Shown here in pieces: positions 1 through 8,811 of a stretch of DNA of 64,000 nt. Under the pieces are notes generated by a model. That model saw nothing but the letters and a program-made list of their open reading frames with translations. It was not told where the DNA came from and made no database searches. Both the position numbers and the translations under genes were made by a program. Where the stretch lies: contig CACWVH010000009.1 in the NCBI GenBank assembly GCA_902764235.1, positions 19,193-83,192 on the forward strand, in the 5' to 3' direction. Source of the stretch: an uncultured Ruminococcus sp. GTDB taxonomy: Bacteria; Bacillota; Clostridia; Oscillospirales; Acutalibacteraceae. Within the stretch, counting starts at the first letter, position 1; the number at the start of each line of letters is the position of its first letter.

Positions 1-328
1 CTATGATATTATATTTGTTTTTAAGCTCAGCAGCAATTTCCTTGCTTGTAACAGAACCGAAAAGCTTTCCTCCCTTGCCTGCCTTACCGATAATAGTAAT
101 GGTCTGATCATTGAGTTTGTCTGCATTTGCCTTTGCCTGTGCAGTTTCTGTCTCGATCTTATATTTCTTTGACTGCTCTGCATTTTTAAGCTCATTCAAT
201 GCCTTTGCATCTGCTTCTTTTGCAAGCTTTCTCGGAAAAAGAAAATTTCTTGCATATCCGTCTGATACATTGACGAGCTCTCCTTTTTTTCCTGTACCTT
301 TGATATCCTGTAAAAGCACTACCTTCAT
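1..328 (-). CDS. rplI: 50S ribosomal protein L9 (partial, C-terminus beyond window)
   Basis: L9 binds 23S rRNA near the base of the L1 stalk. The visible 109 residues begin [19 protein letters not shown] and continue with [16 protein letters not shown], the conserved N-terminal RNA-binding domain of L9, followed by the Lys/Glu/Ala-rich connecting helix. The ATG at 326-328 sits behind an AAGGAGAATTAACA ribosome site. Transcription runs off the left edge, so the C-terminal domain is missing. It lies downstream of gdpP on the same strand, an order also found in Bacillus (yybT-rplI). Identification is firm. Confidence 0.95.
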   Translation of the reverse strand, partial: MKVVLLQDIKGTGKKGELVNVSDGYARNFLFPRKLAKEADAKALNELKNAEQSKKYKIETETAQAKANADKLNDQTITIIGKAGKGGKLFGSVTSKEIAAELKNKYNII

Positions 329-463
329 TGTTAATTCTCCTTTTTTCCTTTTTCATTATAATATAATGTCGGGTTCGCACTATGCTGAGTGCGGTTCCGG
401 TACGATTCATCTGAAACAATGCCAGTTTTTAATTCGCACCTTGACTTATACTTTATCCCGGAT

Positions 464-2461
464 TTAATACGATTTTGCCTCAGTCTTTTTTGAATTGCTT
501 TCTGCCTTTGTATTGATCTCAAGATCATTTATAATTGAAAGCAAACGCTCTCTTGCCTCTTCTGTGCTGACGCCTTCAAGCTGACAGGCTGCCATTGTCT
601 GATGACCTCCGCCGCCAAGTGCCTCCATAATTACCTGAACATTGAGATCACCTAGAGAACGTGCTGATATATTGACTGTTTTCCCTGTCTTATACATTAC
701 AAATGACGCCTTGACATTTTCTATTCCGAGAAGCTCATCGGCTGCCTGAGCTGATGCGATACGTATATCGGGAGTGTTCGTATCTGCACAGGCTATTGCA
801 CAGTAGTTAAAGATCTCTGCATCGCTGACAAGCTTATATTTTACCTTGTATGTATCGATAGAGTTTGAGAAAAGTCTCTTGACCTCTACCGTATCGGCAC
901 CGCAGCTTTTCAGAAAAGCTGCCGCTTCAAAGGTTCTCACACCGGTTCTTAATACAAAATTCTTTGTATCAAGCATTATTCCCGAAAGCAATGCTTCACT
1001 TTCAAGACGGCTGAGCGAACAATCGCCAAGATACTGCACAAGCTCTGCTGTCATTTCGCAGGCAGAGGATGCATACGGCTCATGGTAAAACACAACCGCA
1101 TTATCTATATGATTTACCATCATTCTGTGGTGATCTATTACAACTACCCTTTTGCATTTTTCATATACAGCCTTTGACTCAACAAAATTCGGTGAATGTG
1201 TATCTACTATTATAAGAAGTGTATGATCGTCAATGAGATCATAAGCTTCCATTTCATTTTTAAAGATACTTTCAAAGCCTGCCTTTTCAAAGCTTTTTAC
1301 AAGCGGCTTTGCAAGCGTCTGCTGTCTGTCGATACAGATATAGGCATTTCTGTGCAGTCCCTTTACTACTGCACTCCACATACCTATACAAGCGCCTACA
1401 CTGTCAAGGTCGGAATACCTGTGACCCATGATTATTACATTGCTGCTGTTATTTACATGGTTTGTAAGCGTTGCAGCGATAACCCTTGTCCTGACCTTAT
1501 CACGTTTTTCAATACCCTTGGAAAGACCGCCGAAAAACTGGTAGGCCTCGTTCTTCTTAACTGCCGCCTGATCTCCGCCTCGTCCGAGTGCCATTTCAAG
1601 CGCCTGTCGTGCCCACATTTCGCTTTCCTTGAAGCTTCCGGCACCTCTTCCGATACCTATCGAAATAGTTGCATTGATCCTGTCATCTATCTCGATCTGT
1701 CTGATCTCCTCAAGTATCCTGAATTTCTCATCAATGAACTGCTTGATATTCCTGTCCTCAAAAACTGCAAGATATCTTCCGCCTGAAAGCTTTTTATAAA
1801 ATCCCTTTGTCTTGGACACCCATCCGGCAATTGCTTTTTCCACAAGCACCTTTATCCTGCTTGCCTCGCCCTCCTCGCTGTCACGCTCCAGCTCTTCTTT
1901 GTTATCAAAGGCTATAAGTGCAACAGCCGGTCTTGAATCAAGAAATTCATCTGAATTAACCTTATAGGTATCATCATCAACGAAATATACAACAAGACTC
2001 TCACCTGATCTTACAGCAAATGCTATATACCATTTTCCGTTGATAAAGGTATCTGTACCGTTTTCATTAAAGAGTGAATCCGGATTGCTGTCAGACAGGA
2101 ATTTTTCAATAAAATCACCTGTCGGATCTTCGTCACTGATAAGATTCTTTTTGAAGATATCATTGACCATCACTATTTCGTTGTTCTCCCCAAGAACAGC
2201 AACGGGCATTGCTATACTGTTGATACGCTCGATATCTACATCCTCAGCAGAGTTTGCTGCATCAGAAACGATCTTCGTGAGATATTTCTTATAATTCATC
2301 ATGCTTACAAAAACAGCTGCAAGAGCTGCAATTGCAAAAATCAGCTCAGCGACAAAAATATAATGATCCCACCAGTATGACACCAGTGCCATTATAAACA
2401 TAGCCACAGTCAGAATAACGAACAAGGGTGTTATAAATATGCTGTTTTTTCTTTTACCCAT
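464..2461 (-). CDS. gdpP: GdpP/YybT-type cyclic-di-AMP phosphodiesterase
   Basis: This membrane-bound DHH/DHHA1 phosphoesterase hydrolyses c-di-AMP and so affects cell-wall and potassium homeostasis. The 665-residue protein has two N-terminal membrane helices (about 8-29 and 33-55), a PAS-like segment (about 80-140) and a degenerate GGDEF domain (about 165-300). The DHH domain has GHRYSDLDSVG at 346-356 and DHH at 443-445, and the DHHA1 domain ends with GGGGH at 616-620. All metal-binding motifs are present, and length and domain order match the family. It lies 41 bp downstream of the RNase J gene and upstream of rplI, probably in one transcript. Assignment is by motif recognition. Confidence 0.93.
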   Translation of the reverse strand: MGKRKNSIFITPLFVILTVAMFIMALVSYWWDHYIFVAELIFAIAALAAVFVSMMNYKKYLTKIVSDAANSAEDVDIERINSIAMPVAVLGENNEIVMVNDIFKKNLISDEDPTGDFIEKFLSDSNPDSLFNENGTDTFINGKWYIAFAVRSGESLVVYFVDDDTYKVNSDEFLDSRPAVALIAFDNKEELERDSEEGEASRIKVLVEKAIAGWVSKTKGFYKKLSGGRYLAVFEDRNIKQFIDEKFRILEEIRQIEIDDRINATISIGIGRGAGSFKESEMWARQALEMALGRGGDQAAVKKNEAYQFFGGLSKGIEKRDKVRTRVIAATLTNHVNNSSNVIIMGHRYSDLDSVGACIGMWSAVVKGLHRNAYICIDRQQTLAKPLVKSFEKAGFESIFKNEMEAYDLIDDHTLLIIVDTHSPNFVESKAVYEKCKRVVVIDHHRMMVNHIDNAVVFYHEPYASSACEMTAELVQYLGDCSLSRLESEALLSGIMLDTKNFVLRTGVRTFEAAAFLKSCGADTVEVKRLFSNSIDTYKVKYKLVSDAEIFNYCAIACADTNTPDIRIASAQAADELLGIENVKASFVMYKTGKTVNISARSLGDLNVQVIMEALGGGGHQTMAACQLEGVSTEEARERLLSIINDLEINTKAESNSKKTEAKSY

Positions 2462-2502
2462 ACCTCAACACCAACTTCTGCGCTGTTATACCACAGCGTC
2501 AT

Positions 2503-4470
2503 TTATACCTCCATTATTATCGGAAGGATCATAGGACTTCTTCTGGTCTTATCATAAAGCTCCTTTGAAAGCTCGTCCTTGATTGTACTCTTTATTACGC
2601 TCCATTCATGTATGCCCTGTCTGTCACAGCTGTCAAGGGCACGAAGAACAGAATCTCTCGCTGCCTCCATAAGAGGTTCGCTTTCTCTTACATAGACAAA
2701 GCCTCTTGATACTATATCAGGACCTGCACAGACCTGCCCTGTTGCACTGTCAAGAGTTACAACTACAACAATAAGTCCATCCTGTCCGAGATGCTTTCTG
2801 TCACGAAGAACAATACTTCCTACATCACCAACTCCGAGACCGTCAACAAGCACCTTGCCTGCCGGTACGCTTGGAAGCTGCTTCATTGAGCTTTTGCTCA
2901 GCTCAACAACATTTCCTATATCGCCGATAAAGATATTCTCCCTCGGCATTCCCATTCCCATAGCAAGCTCAGAATGCTTTACAAGATGCTTCTGTTCGCC
3001 GTGGACAGGAATAAAATACTTAGGCTTTGTAAGACCCTGAATTATCTTCAGCTCTTCCCTGCAGGCATGGCCTGATACATGAACCTCATACATTGATTCA
3101 GAAGCTATCTTGCAGCCGTGCTTCATAAGCTCGTTTACAACGGTGCTTACCATTTTTTCATTTCCCGGTATCGGGTTAGCTGATATTATGATATAATCGT
3201 CAGGACCGACAGCGACCTTTCTGTGGTCGGAATATGCCATCCTTGACAGAGCTGACATAGGCTCGCCCTGACTTCCGGTGGTGATAAGAACGATCTGATC
3301 CTTTGTATACTGACCGAGCATATCAATATCAATGATAAGTCCGTCCGGAACATCTATATATCCAAGCTCAGAAGCTATAGTCATATTGTTTATCATACTG
3401 CGTCCGGAAAAAGCAACCTTTCGTCCGTATTTTTCAGCACATGTGAGTATCTGACGTATCCTTCCGAGATTTGAGGCAAAGGTTGCAATAATGATCCTGC
3501 TGTCCTCGGCTTCCTTGAAAAGCATATCAAAGGTATGTCCGATATTCTGTTCTGTCATTGTATAACCAGGTCTTTCAGCGTTTGTTGAATCAGCCATAAG
3601 TGCAAGTACACCCTGCTTGCCAAGCTCAGCAAAGCGTGAAAGGTCAATCATTTCACCTGTTGTAGGAGTACAGTCTATTTTGAAATCTCCGGTATGAACG
3701 ATAGTTCCTGCGCTTGTATGGATCGCAACTCCGACTGCATCAGGAATGGAATGATTTACATGAATGAATTCAATACCTATCCTGCCAAGCTTTATTCTCT
3801 GACCTGCCTTTACAACATTCAGCTTAGCTTTGCTCTGCAGTCCATGCTCCTTGAGCTTGCTGCTCACAAGACCTAAGGTCAGTGCAGTGCCGTATACGGG
3901 AAGATTCATTTTTTTAAGAAGATACGGTACTGCTCCGATATGATCCTCATGACCGTGAGTCAGTACAATACCCTTTATTTTATCTTTATTCCTCTCAAGA
4001 TATGTGAAATCAGGGATTACAAGGTCAACGCCAAGCATATCCCCGTCAGGGAATGCCATTCCACAATCAAGAAGGAACATATCATCATCACATTCAAACA
4101 AGGTGATATTTTTTCCTATTTCATTAAGACCACCGAGGAAGGTTATCTTCACACTCGGCTCCTTTTTATTGTTTTTTTGCTGCTGAACAGGTCTGTACTC
4201 TGTTCTCCTTTTATAATTCTGAGATGCCTTTCTCTCTTCCATTACTCTGCCTGTGCTGACTGTAAGAGCGTCAGTAACTGTTACAGTATCTCCGCCAAGT
4301 CTCTGATCAGATATTTTCTGCGGCTTCATGATACGGTCAAAAAGCTTTGAATTTTCTACCTGACGGGGTCTTGTTCTTTTTATCTGTGATGGCTTGCCGT
4401 ACCTTGTTCTCTGCAGCCTTTTATTTTTTCCGTCCTTAGCTGCATTTCTTCTGTTATACTCTGAGATCAC
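2503..4470 (-). CDS. rnj: Ribonuclease J with long basic N-terminal extension
   Basis: RNase J is a metallo-beta-lactamase/beta-CASP nuclease with endonuclease and 5'-3' exonuclease activity in mRNA decay and rRNA maturation. The core starts near residue 106 (KITFLGGLNEIGKN) and carries the zinc motif HGHEDH at 172-177. A beta-CASP domain and the C-terminal domain follow. The protein has 655 residues, about 100 more than Bacillus RNase J1. The excess is a Lys/Arg-rich, low-complexity N-terminal tail that could bind RNA or partner proteins (inference). The start is a GTG at 4468-4470 behind GGAGGTAATTAA. A promoter at 4922-4950 implies a leader of roughly 445 nt. It heads the transcript leading to gdpP and rplI. 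Confidence 0.93.
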   Translation of the reverse strand: MISEYNRRNAAKDGKNKRLQRTRYGKPSQIKRTRPRQVENSKLFDRIMKPQKISDQRLGGDTVTVTDALTVSTGRVMEERKASQNYKRRTEYRPVQQQKNNKKEPSVKITFLGGLNEIGKNITLFECDDDMFLLDCGMAFPDGDMLGVDLVIPDFTYLERNKDKIKGIVLTHGHEDHIGAVPYLLKKMNLPVYGTALTLGLVSSKLKEHGLQSKAKLNVVKAGQRIKLGRIGIEFIHVNHSIPDAVGVAIHTSAGTIVHTGDFKIDCTPTTGEMIDLSRFAELGKQGVLALMADSTNAERPGYTMTEQNIGHTFDMLFKEAEDSRIIIATFASNLGRIRQILTCAEKYGRKVAFSGRSMINNMTIASELGYIDVPDGLIIDIDMLGQYTKDQIVLITTGSQGEPMSALSRMAYSDHRKVAVGPDDYIIISANPIPGNEKMVSTVVNELMKHGCKIASESMYEVHVSGHACREELKIIQGLTKPKYFIPVHGEQKHLVKHSELAMGMGMPRENIFIGDIGNVVELSKSSMKQLPSVPAGKVLVDGLGVGDVGSIVLRDRKHLGQDGLIVVVVTLDSATGQVCAGPDIVSRGFVYVRESEPLMEAARDSVLRALDSCDRQGIHEWSVIKSTIKDELSKELYDKTRRSPMILPIIMEV

Positions 4471-4921
4471 TTAATTACCTCCATTAATAATAAAATTGCT
4501 GACAGAAAAGAACACAAAGCTTTACATTAAAAAATAAAGTTTTGCATCCGGCTCTGCCTGTACTTCACGATAGTTCCGGACAATTATAGGTTACACACTA
4601 TGTATACAAAGGTTGATCCCGGCATTTTTATTCAGCAATACTTGTTTTTAAAGCCTGCAACAGCTTTGCATCAAAATGCATCAGCTTTCTGAAAAGAAAA
4701 AACAGGCTTAATAAATTATAATATCTTATCTTTTACATAAGCAGAATATCAGAGCCGCTGTTCCGGAATTCCGATCTCCCGGGACTATGCTCATTAAAAT
4801 ATAATTACCCTGAGGGTCACAGCTCATACAGCAATTCCATTAACTTTCCGAACTCACAGAAATGCCGTAAAGCCAGGATCAATAACAGCCAATGTAATAA
4901 TCCGAACACAACTATATAGTT
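4471..4921 (-). other. Long 5' leader of the RNase J operon
   Basis: No gene is visible in this stretch. From the promoter at 4922-4950 it would form an unusually long untranslated leader. It contains short inverted repeats, for example an AAGCCTG...CAGGCTT pair around 4651-4710, which encloses TGCAT/ATGCA, and CGGAATTCCG near 4765. Autoregulated nuclease mRNAs (E. coli rne, for example) also have long structured leaders, so autoregulation is a possibility. That is inference only. Confidence 0.4.
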
Positions 4922-4950
4922 ATTTTACTCTTACTGAGCAAATCTGTCAA
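4922..4950 (-). promoter_or_regulatory. Predicted sigma-A promoter of rnj-gdpP-rplI
   Basis: On the minus strand TTGACA (4945-4950) is separated by 17 bp from TAAAAT (4922-4927). This is a near-consensus housekeeping promoter pointing at the RNase J gene, whose start codon is about 450 bp downstream. Confidence 0.7.
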
Positions 4951-5011
4951 TAGTATTTTTAGCAAATAAAGATCATAAATTCTCAAAAGTGAAATTTTTT
5001 ATAACTATTTA

Positions 5012-5040
5012 TTGAATTCTCCGTTTGATTTATATATAAT
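5012..5040 (+). promoter_or_regulatory. Predicted promoter of rnhA
   Basis: TTGAAT (5012-5017), a 17-bp spacer and TATAAT (5035-5040) lie upstream of the RNase H gene. The expected start of transcription near 5047 leaves almost no leader for the ATG at 5055. That favours the downstream TTG start at 5094. Confidence 0.7.
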
Positions 5041-5093
5041 TAACATATGTATATATGGATAAAACAATTTGCAGAATTTCGGGAGTGATAGTA

Positions 5094-5531
5094 TTGAAAA
5101 ATGTAGAAATATATACAGACGGTGCCTGCAAGGGCAATCCCGGTCCGGGAGGCTGGGGAACTATACTTCGATATGGCGGACACGAAAAAGAGCTCTCCGG
5201 CGGCGAAGCTTCAACTACAAATAACAGAATGGAGCTTATGGCTGTAATCGAAGGACTGAAGGCTCTTAAAGAGCCGTGCAATGTCACCCTGACAAGTGAT
5301 TCACAATATGTATGCAATGGTATAAACAAGGGCTGGGCTGCAAAATGGAAAAAAAGCAACTGGATAAAATCAGATAAATCAAAAGCAAAAAATATTGAGC
5401 TGTGGGATGAGCTGCTTTCTCTTCTTGAAAAGCATAATGTAAAGATAATATGGGTGCGCGGACACAACGGTCATCCAGAAAATGAACGCTGTGACAGACT
5501 CGCTGTGAGTCAGGCAGAGAAATTTCTTTGA
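5094..5531 (+). CDS. rnhA: Ribonuclease HI
   Basis: This enzyme cleaves the RNA strand of RNA:DNA hybrids, removing primers and R-loops. The 145 residues begin [20 protein letters not shown] after a TTG start at 5094, with GGAG eight bases upstream. An in-frame ATG at 5055 lacks a ribosome site and would add 13 residues not typical of the family. The catalytic carboxylates are visible in [24 protein letters not shown] and ERCD, and the catalytic-loop histidine is in RGHNGHPE. Length and motif order match E. coli RNase HI. It stands alone between its own promoter and a hairpin terminator. Confidence 0.93.
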   Translation: MKNVEIYTDGACKGNPGPGGWGTILRYGGHEKELSGGEASTTNNRMELMAVIEGLKALKEPCNVTLTSDSQYVCNGINKGWAAKWKKSNWIKSDKSKAKNIELWDELLSLLEKHNVKIIWVRGHNGHPENERCDRLAVSQAEKFL

Positions 5532-5660
5532 TATAAAAACAGCCTGAAATACAGTCTTATCCTATGATTAAATCTGATGTGAAGATAATAGCAAACCGGT
5601 TCTGTCTCCTCTGCTTTAATTTAAAAAGCGATGTATTAGCAATATTGATATTATTACAAA

Positions 5661-5702
5661 AATATGCACAAGTATTTCTGCTGATACTTGTGCATATTTT
5701 AT
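5661..5702 (+). terminator. Intrinsic terminator after rnhA
   Basis: A perfect 15-bp stem is formed by AATATGCACAAGTAT (5661-5675) and ATACTTGTGCATATT (5684-5698) with an 8-nt loop, followed by a short T run. It lies 130 bp after the RNase H stop. The stretch between shows no gene. Confidence 0.7.
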
Positions 5703-5751
5703 GATAATAGATTTATTTCCTATTAAATCACTATGAATTTTGAAAAAGCAC

Positions 5752-5780
5752 TTGTATTTTTATTGTCTTTGGTGTATACT
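5752..5780 (+). promoter_or_regulatory. Predicted promoter of nifS-nifU
   Basis: TTGTAT (5752-5757), a 17-bp spacer and TATACT (5775-5780) are followed about 20 bp later by the palindrome TACTA-TTT-TAGTA at 5800-5812. The palindrome would lie just inside the transcript and could be an operator, for instance for an Rrf2/IscR-type regulator. No such regulator gene lies in the window, so that is inference. Confidence 0.6.
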
Positions 5781-5848
5781 TTTTAAAGCGAGTAATTCCT
5801 ACTATTTTAGTATGATATTTCGTATATTTCTTATAAAGGGTGATAATA

Positions 5849-7027
5849 TTGGATCATAGAGTCTATGCGGATAATGCAGCAACAACAAAGCTCAGTGAAA
5901 GAGCTCTTCAGGCAATGATGCCTTGTCTTACAACTATTTTCGGCAATGCATCAAGCATTTATACTGAGGGAGCTGCTTCTAGAAAAATAATTGATAAGGC
6001 AAGAGAAACCTTTGCACAATGTCTGGGTGTGAAAAATCCGAATGAAATTTATTTTCTCTCAGGCGGAAGTGAGGCTGACAACTTTGCTATCAAGGGTGCG
6101 GCAGAGCTTATGCTTAAAAAGGGTAAAAAGCATATTATTTCTACCAGATTTGAGCATCATGCTGTTCTTCATACGCTTGAATACCTTGAAAAGCACGGAT
6201 TTGAGGTTACACTGCTTGATGTTCACGAAAACGGAATTGTACGTCCTGAGGAATTCGAGGCAGCTATACGTGAGGATACCGGACTTGCTACTATAATGTT
6301 CGCAAATAATGAGATCGGAACTATACAGCCGATCAAGGAGCTTGCTTCAATCGCAAAAAAACATGGAGTTCTGTTCCATACTGACGCTGTACAGGCTGTC
6401 GGTACTATTCCGGTTAATATTGAGGATCTCGGTGTAGATATGCTTTCTCTTTCAGCTCATAAATTTCACGGACCGAAGGGCGTCGGAGCTATTTACATCA
6501 AAAAAGGCATCAGACTGCCTAACCTTATTCACGGCGGTGCACAGGAAAGAGGATACAGGGCTGGAACAGAAAATATCGCCGGTATTGCCGGAGCTGCAGA
6601 AGCTCTGAAGGAATCCTGTGAGGTCATGCAGGAAAGAAATGCAAGACTTGAACGTCTGCGTGACAAGCTTATTGATTCACTTCTGAAGATCGAACGGTCA
6701 AGAATAAACGGCGACAGAATTCACAGACTTCCCGGCAATGTAAATATGTGCTTTGAGGGCGTTGAAGGTGAAGCAATGCTTTTATGCCTTGATCTTCAGG
6801 GAGTCGCCGCTTCATCAGGATCTGCCTGCACATCAGGCTCTCTTGATCCGAGTCATGTTCTGCTTGCCATCGGACTGCCGCATGAGATCGCTCACGGCTC
6901 GGTAAGGCTTACTTTCAGCACAGAAACAACAGAGGAGGATATAGACCATATTATCTCGGTCCTTCCCCCTATCATTAAACGACTCAGGGATATGTCACCG
7001 CTCTGGGAAAAAATCGTTAACGGCTGA
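5849..7027 (+). CDS. nifS: Cysteine desulfurase (NifS/IscS class)
   Basis: This PLP enzyme takes sulfur from cysteine as a persulfide for Fe-S cluster assembly. The best start is the TTG at 5849, eight bases after AAAGGG; a GTG at 5840 overlaps that ribosome site. The 392-residue product begins MDHRVYADNAATTKLSE, typical of the family. The PLP lysine is in SLSAHKFHGPKG (about residue 205), and the persulfide cysteine is in SGSACTSGS (about residue 327). The adjacent scaffold gene begins 29 bp downstream, forming a two-gene assembly unit. Confidence 0.92.
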   Translation: MDHRVYADNAATTKLSERALQAMMPCLTTIFGNASSIYTEGAASRKIIDKARETFAQCLGVKNPNEIYFLSGGSEADNFAIKGAAELMLKKGKKHIISTRFEHHAVLHTLEYLEKHGFEVTLLDVHENGIVRPEEFEAAIREDTGLATIMFANNEIGTIQPIKELASIAKKHGVLFHTDAVQAVGTIPVNIEDLGVDMLSLSAHKFHGPKGVGAIYIKKGIRLPNLIHGGAQERGYRAGTENIAGIAGAAEALKESCEVMQERNARLERLRDKLIDSLLKIERSRINGDRIHRLPGNVNMCFEGVEGEAMLLCLDLQGVAASSGSACTSGSLDPSHVLLAIGLPHEIAHGSVRLTFSTETTEEDIDHIISVLPPIIKRLRDMSPLWEKIVNG

Positions 7028-7056
7028 TAACAATTAAAACAGAAAGGTTGATAGAT

Positions 7057-7488
7057 ATGGCATACAGCGAAAAGGTAATGGATCATTTTGCAAATCCAAG
7101 AAATGTCGGTGAAATGGAAGATGCCGACGGTATCGGTGAAGTAGGAAACTCCAAATGCGGAGATATTATGAAAATGTACATTAAAGTCAGAGATGATATA
7201 ATTACTGACGTAAGCTTCAAGACCTTCGGCTGCGGTGCAGCTATTGCTACAAGCTCAATGGCAACTGAGCTTGTCAAGGGTCATTCGATCAAAGAAGCTT
7301 TGCAGCTGACAAACAAGGCTGTTATGGAGGCACTTGACGGTCTTCCGCCGGTAAAGGTACATTGCTCTGTTCTTGCAGAGCAGGCTATCAAAGCTGCCGT
7401 TTCTGACTATTACGAAAAACAGGGTATCGATCCGAAGGATATCGTTGGTGAGATACCGGAGCCTATTGAATGTCATCTTGAGGATTAA
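7057..7488 (+). CDS. nifU: Fe-S cluster scaffold protein NifU/IscU
   Basis: This small scaffold holds nascent iron-sulfur clusters made with sulfur from NifS. It has 143 residues from the ATG at 7057, with AAAGG nine bases upstream; an upstream TTG at 7048 directly abuts that site. The cluster-binding cysteines are in NSKCGD (about residue 34), TFGCGAA (about 59) and KVHCSV (about 103), and the Asp of KCGD is present. Only the U-type N-terminal domain is present, without the ferredoxin-like or NFU domains of nitrogen-fixer NifU. It follows the desulfurase in an operon. Confidence 0.93.
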   Translation: MAYSEKVMDHFANPRNVGEMEDADGIGEVGNSKCGDIMKMYIKVRDDIITDVSFKTFGCGAAIATSSMATELVKGHSIKEALQLTNKAVMEALDGLPPVKVHCSVLAEQAIKAAVSDYYEKQGIDPKDIVGEIPEPIECHLED

Positions 7489-7507
7489 AAATTCAATATA
7501 AACACGA

Positions 7508-7545
7508 ACCCCGGCTGAGCATTTTCAGTCGGGGTAATTTTATTT
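7508..7545 (+). terminator. Terminator after nifU
   Basis: ACCCCGGCTGA (7508-7518) pairs with TCAGTCGGGGT (7525-7535), with one G-U pair, and AATTTTATTTAT follows. It lies about 20 bp after the nifU stop. Confidence 0.75.
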
Positions 7546-7603
7546 ATATCTATGTAAGCAAGATGGCTTAGAATAAAATTTTCCTGGTTTTTTGATTCGG
7601 ATA

Positions 7604-7632
7604 TTGACATAATGATATTAATATGATATCAT
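7604..7632 (+). promoter_or_regulatory. Predicted promoter of the SPFH gene cluster
   Basis: Consensus TTGACA (7604-7609) lies 17 bp from TATCAT (7627-7632), about 75 bp upstream of the SPFH start. It is the only clear promoter before the four-gene cluster. Confidence 0.65.
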
Positions 7633-7708
7633 TCAGATATAGAAACAATATGTGGCATCCTTAACATAGTTTTACACAGGATCCATAATATCAGAGGAGG
7701 TAATCTTT

Positions 7709-8734
7709 ATGAAAGAAAAAATCTATACTAAAAGAAAAATTGGTCTGCCTATGCTTTTTGTGGTACTGATAGTTTTTGCAGGTACAGTCGCAGGACTAAT
7801 CGCAAGCATTTCTGAATTTTCATATGCTGAGGATAACGGTCTTGATGCAAACCCGGTTTATATCGTTTTATTTATCGTATGTATTACTTTATTTATTTTC
7901 AATTGTATTCTCTGCTCCGGGTTTAAAATGCTTAATCCTAATGAAGCTCTGGTACTGACGCTCTTCGGCAAATACAAAGGTACGTTGAAGGAAGCCGGCT
8001 TTTATTTTGTTAATCCGTTCTGTACGGCATTCAATCCGGCAGCCTCAACAAAGCTTCGTCAGAGTGATGATATCAGCGGAAATAAGCCTGCAAGGGAAAA
8101 TAATAAGGAGGCTGTTACCAATAAAAAAATATCTCTCAAGATGATGACTCTTAATAACAATAAGCAGAAAATCAATGACTGCCTTGGTAATCCTGTCGAG
8201 ATCGGGATCGCTGTTATCTGGAAGGTCGTTGACACTGCAAAAGCAGTCTTTGACGTTGACAATTATATGGAATTTCTCTCTTTGCAGTGTGATGCTGCGC
8301 TTCGCGAAATAGTTCGTAATTATCCGTATGACGTAGCTCAGAATGTTGACACAACCGGCGATGGTGTTGCTGACGAAGGAAGTCTGAGAGGATCAAGCGA
8401 GGTAGTCGCCGGAAGAATTAAAGACGAAATACAAAAAAGAGTTGCTCAGGCAGGTCTGGAAATTGCCGAAGCAAGGATAACCTATCTCGCCTATGCGCCG
8501 GAGATCGCAGCTGCAATGCTTCAAAGACAGCAGGCTTCAGCTATTGTTGACGCACGAAAGCTCATTGTTGACGGTGCTGTCGGAATGGTTCAGATGGCTC
8601 TTGACAGTCTTAGCGAAAAAGAAATAGTCGATCTCGATGATGAAAGAAAAGCTGCTATGGTTTCTAATCTTCTTGTTGTTCTTTGCGGAAATCATGATGC
8701 ACAGCCTATTGTAAATTCCGGATCTTTATATTAA
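7709..8734 (+). CDS. SPFH-domain (stomatin/prohibitin-like) membrane protein
   Basis: SPFH proteins form oligomeric rings or cages on membranes and often work with proteases. The 341 residues have two N-terminal membrane helices (about 14-34 and 49-72). An SPFH domain follows, starting FKMLNPNEALVLTLFGKYKG, with GFYFVNPFC and the later VIWKVVDTAKAVFDVDNY and LREIVRNYP. A helical stretch (AEARITYLAYAPEIAAAMLQ) then leads to a short C-terminal tail. The ATG at 7709 follows AGAGGAGG. A predicted intramembrane protease gene follows after 77 bp, and a ribbon-helix-helix gene comes next. The family call is firm; the specific cellular role is unknown. Confidence 0.85.
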   Translation: MKEKIYTKRKIGLPMLFVVLIVFAGTVAGLIASISEFSYAEDNGLDANPVYIVLFIVCITLFIFNCILCSGFKMLNPNEALVLTLFGKYKGTLKEAGFYFVNPFCTAFNPAASTKLRQSDDISGNKPARENNKEAVTNKKISLKMMTLNNNKQKINDCLGNPVEIGIAVIWKVVDTAKAVFDVDNYMEFLSLQCDAALREIVRNYPYDVAQNVDTTGDGVADEGSLRGSSEVVAGRIKDEIQKRVAQAGLEIAEARITYLAYAPEIAAAMLQRQQASAIVDARKLIVDGAVGMVQMALDSLSEKEIVDLDDERKAAMVSNLLVVLCGNHDAQPIVNSGSLY

Positions 8735-8811
8735 AATATTATAAAGGCAAATGATGAAGAGGAATGTACTGCGTCATCATAAAATTCAGGCTATGTTAAG
8801 GAGGTATGGAT

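Noticed and set aside
5030-5467. 145-codon frame opposite rnhA
   Set aside because: It is a shadow of RNase H on the other strand; the sense strand has all catalytic motifs, a promoter and a terminator.
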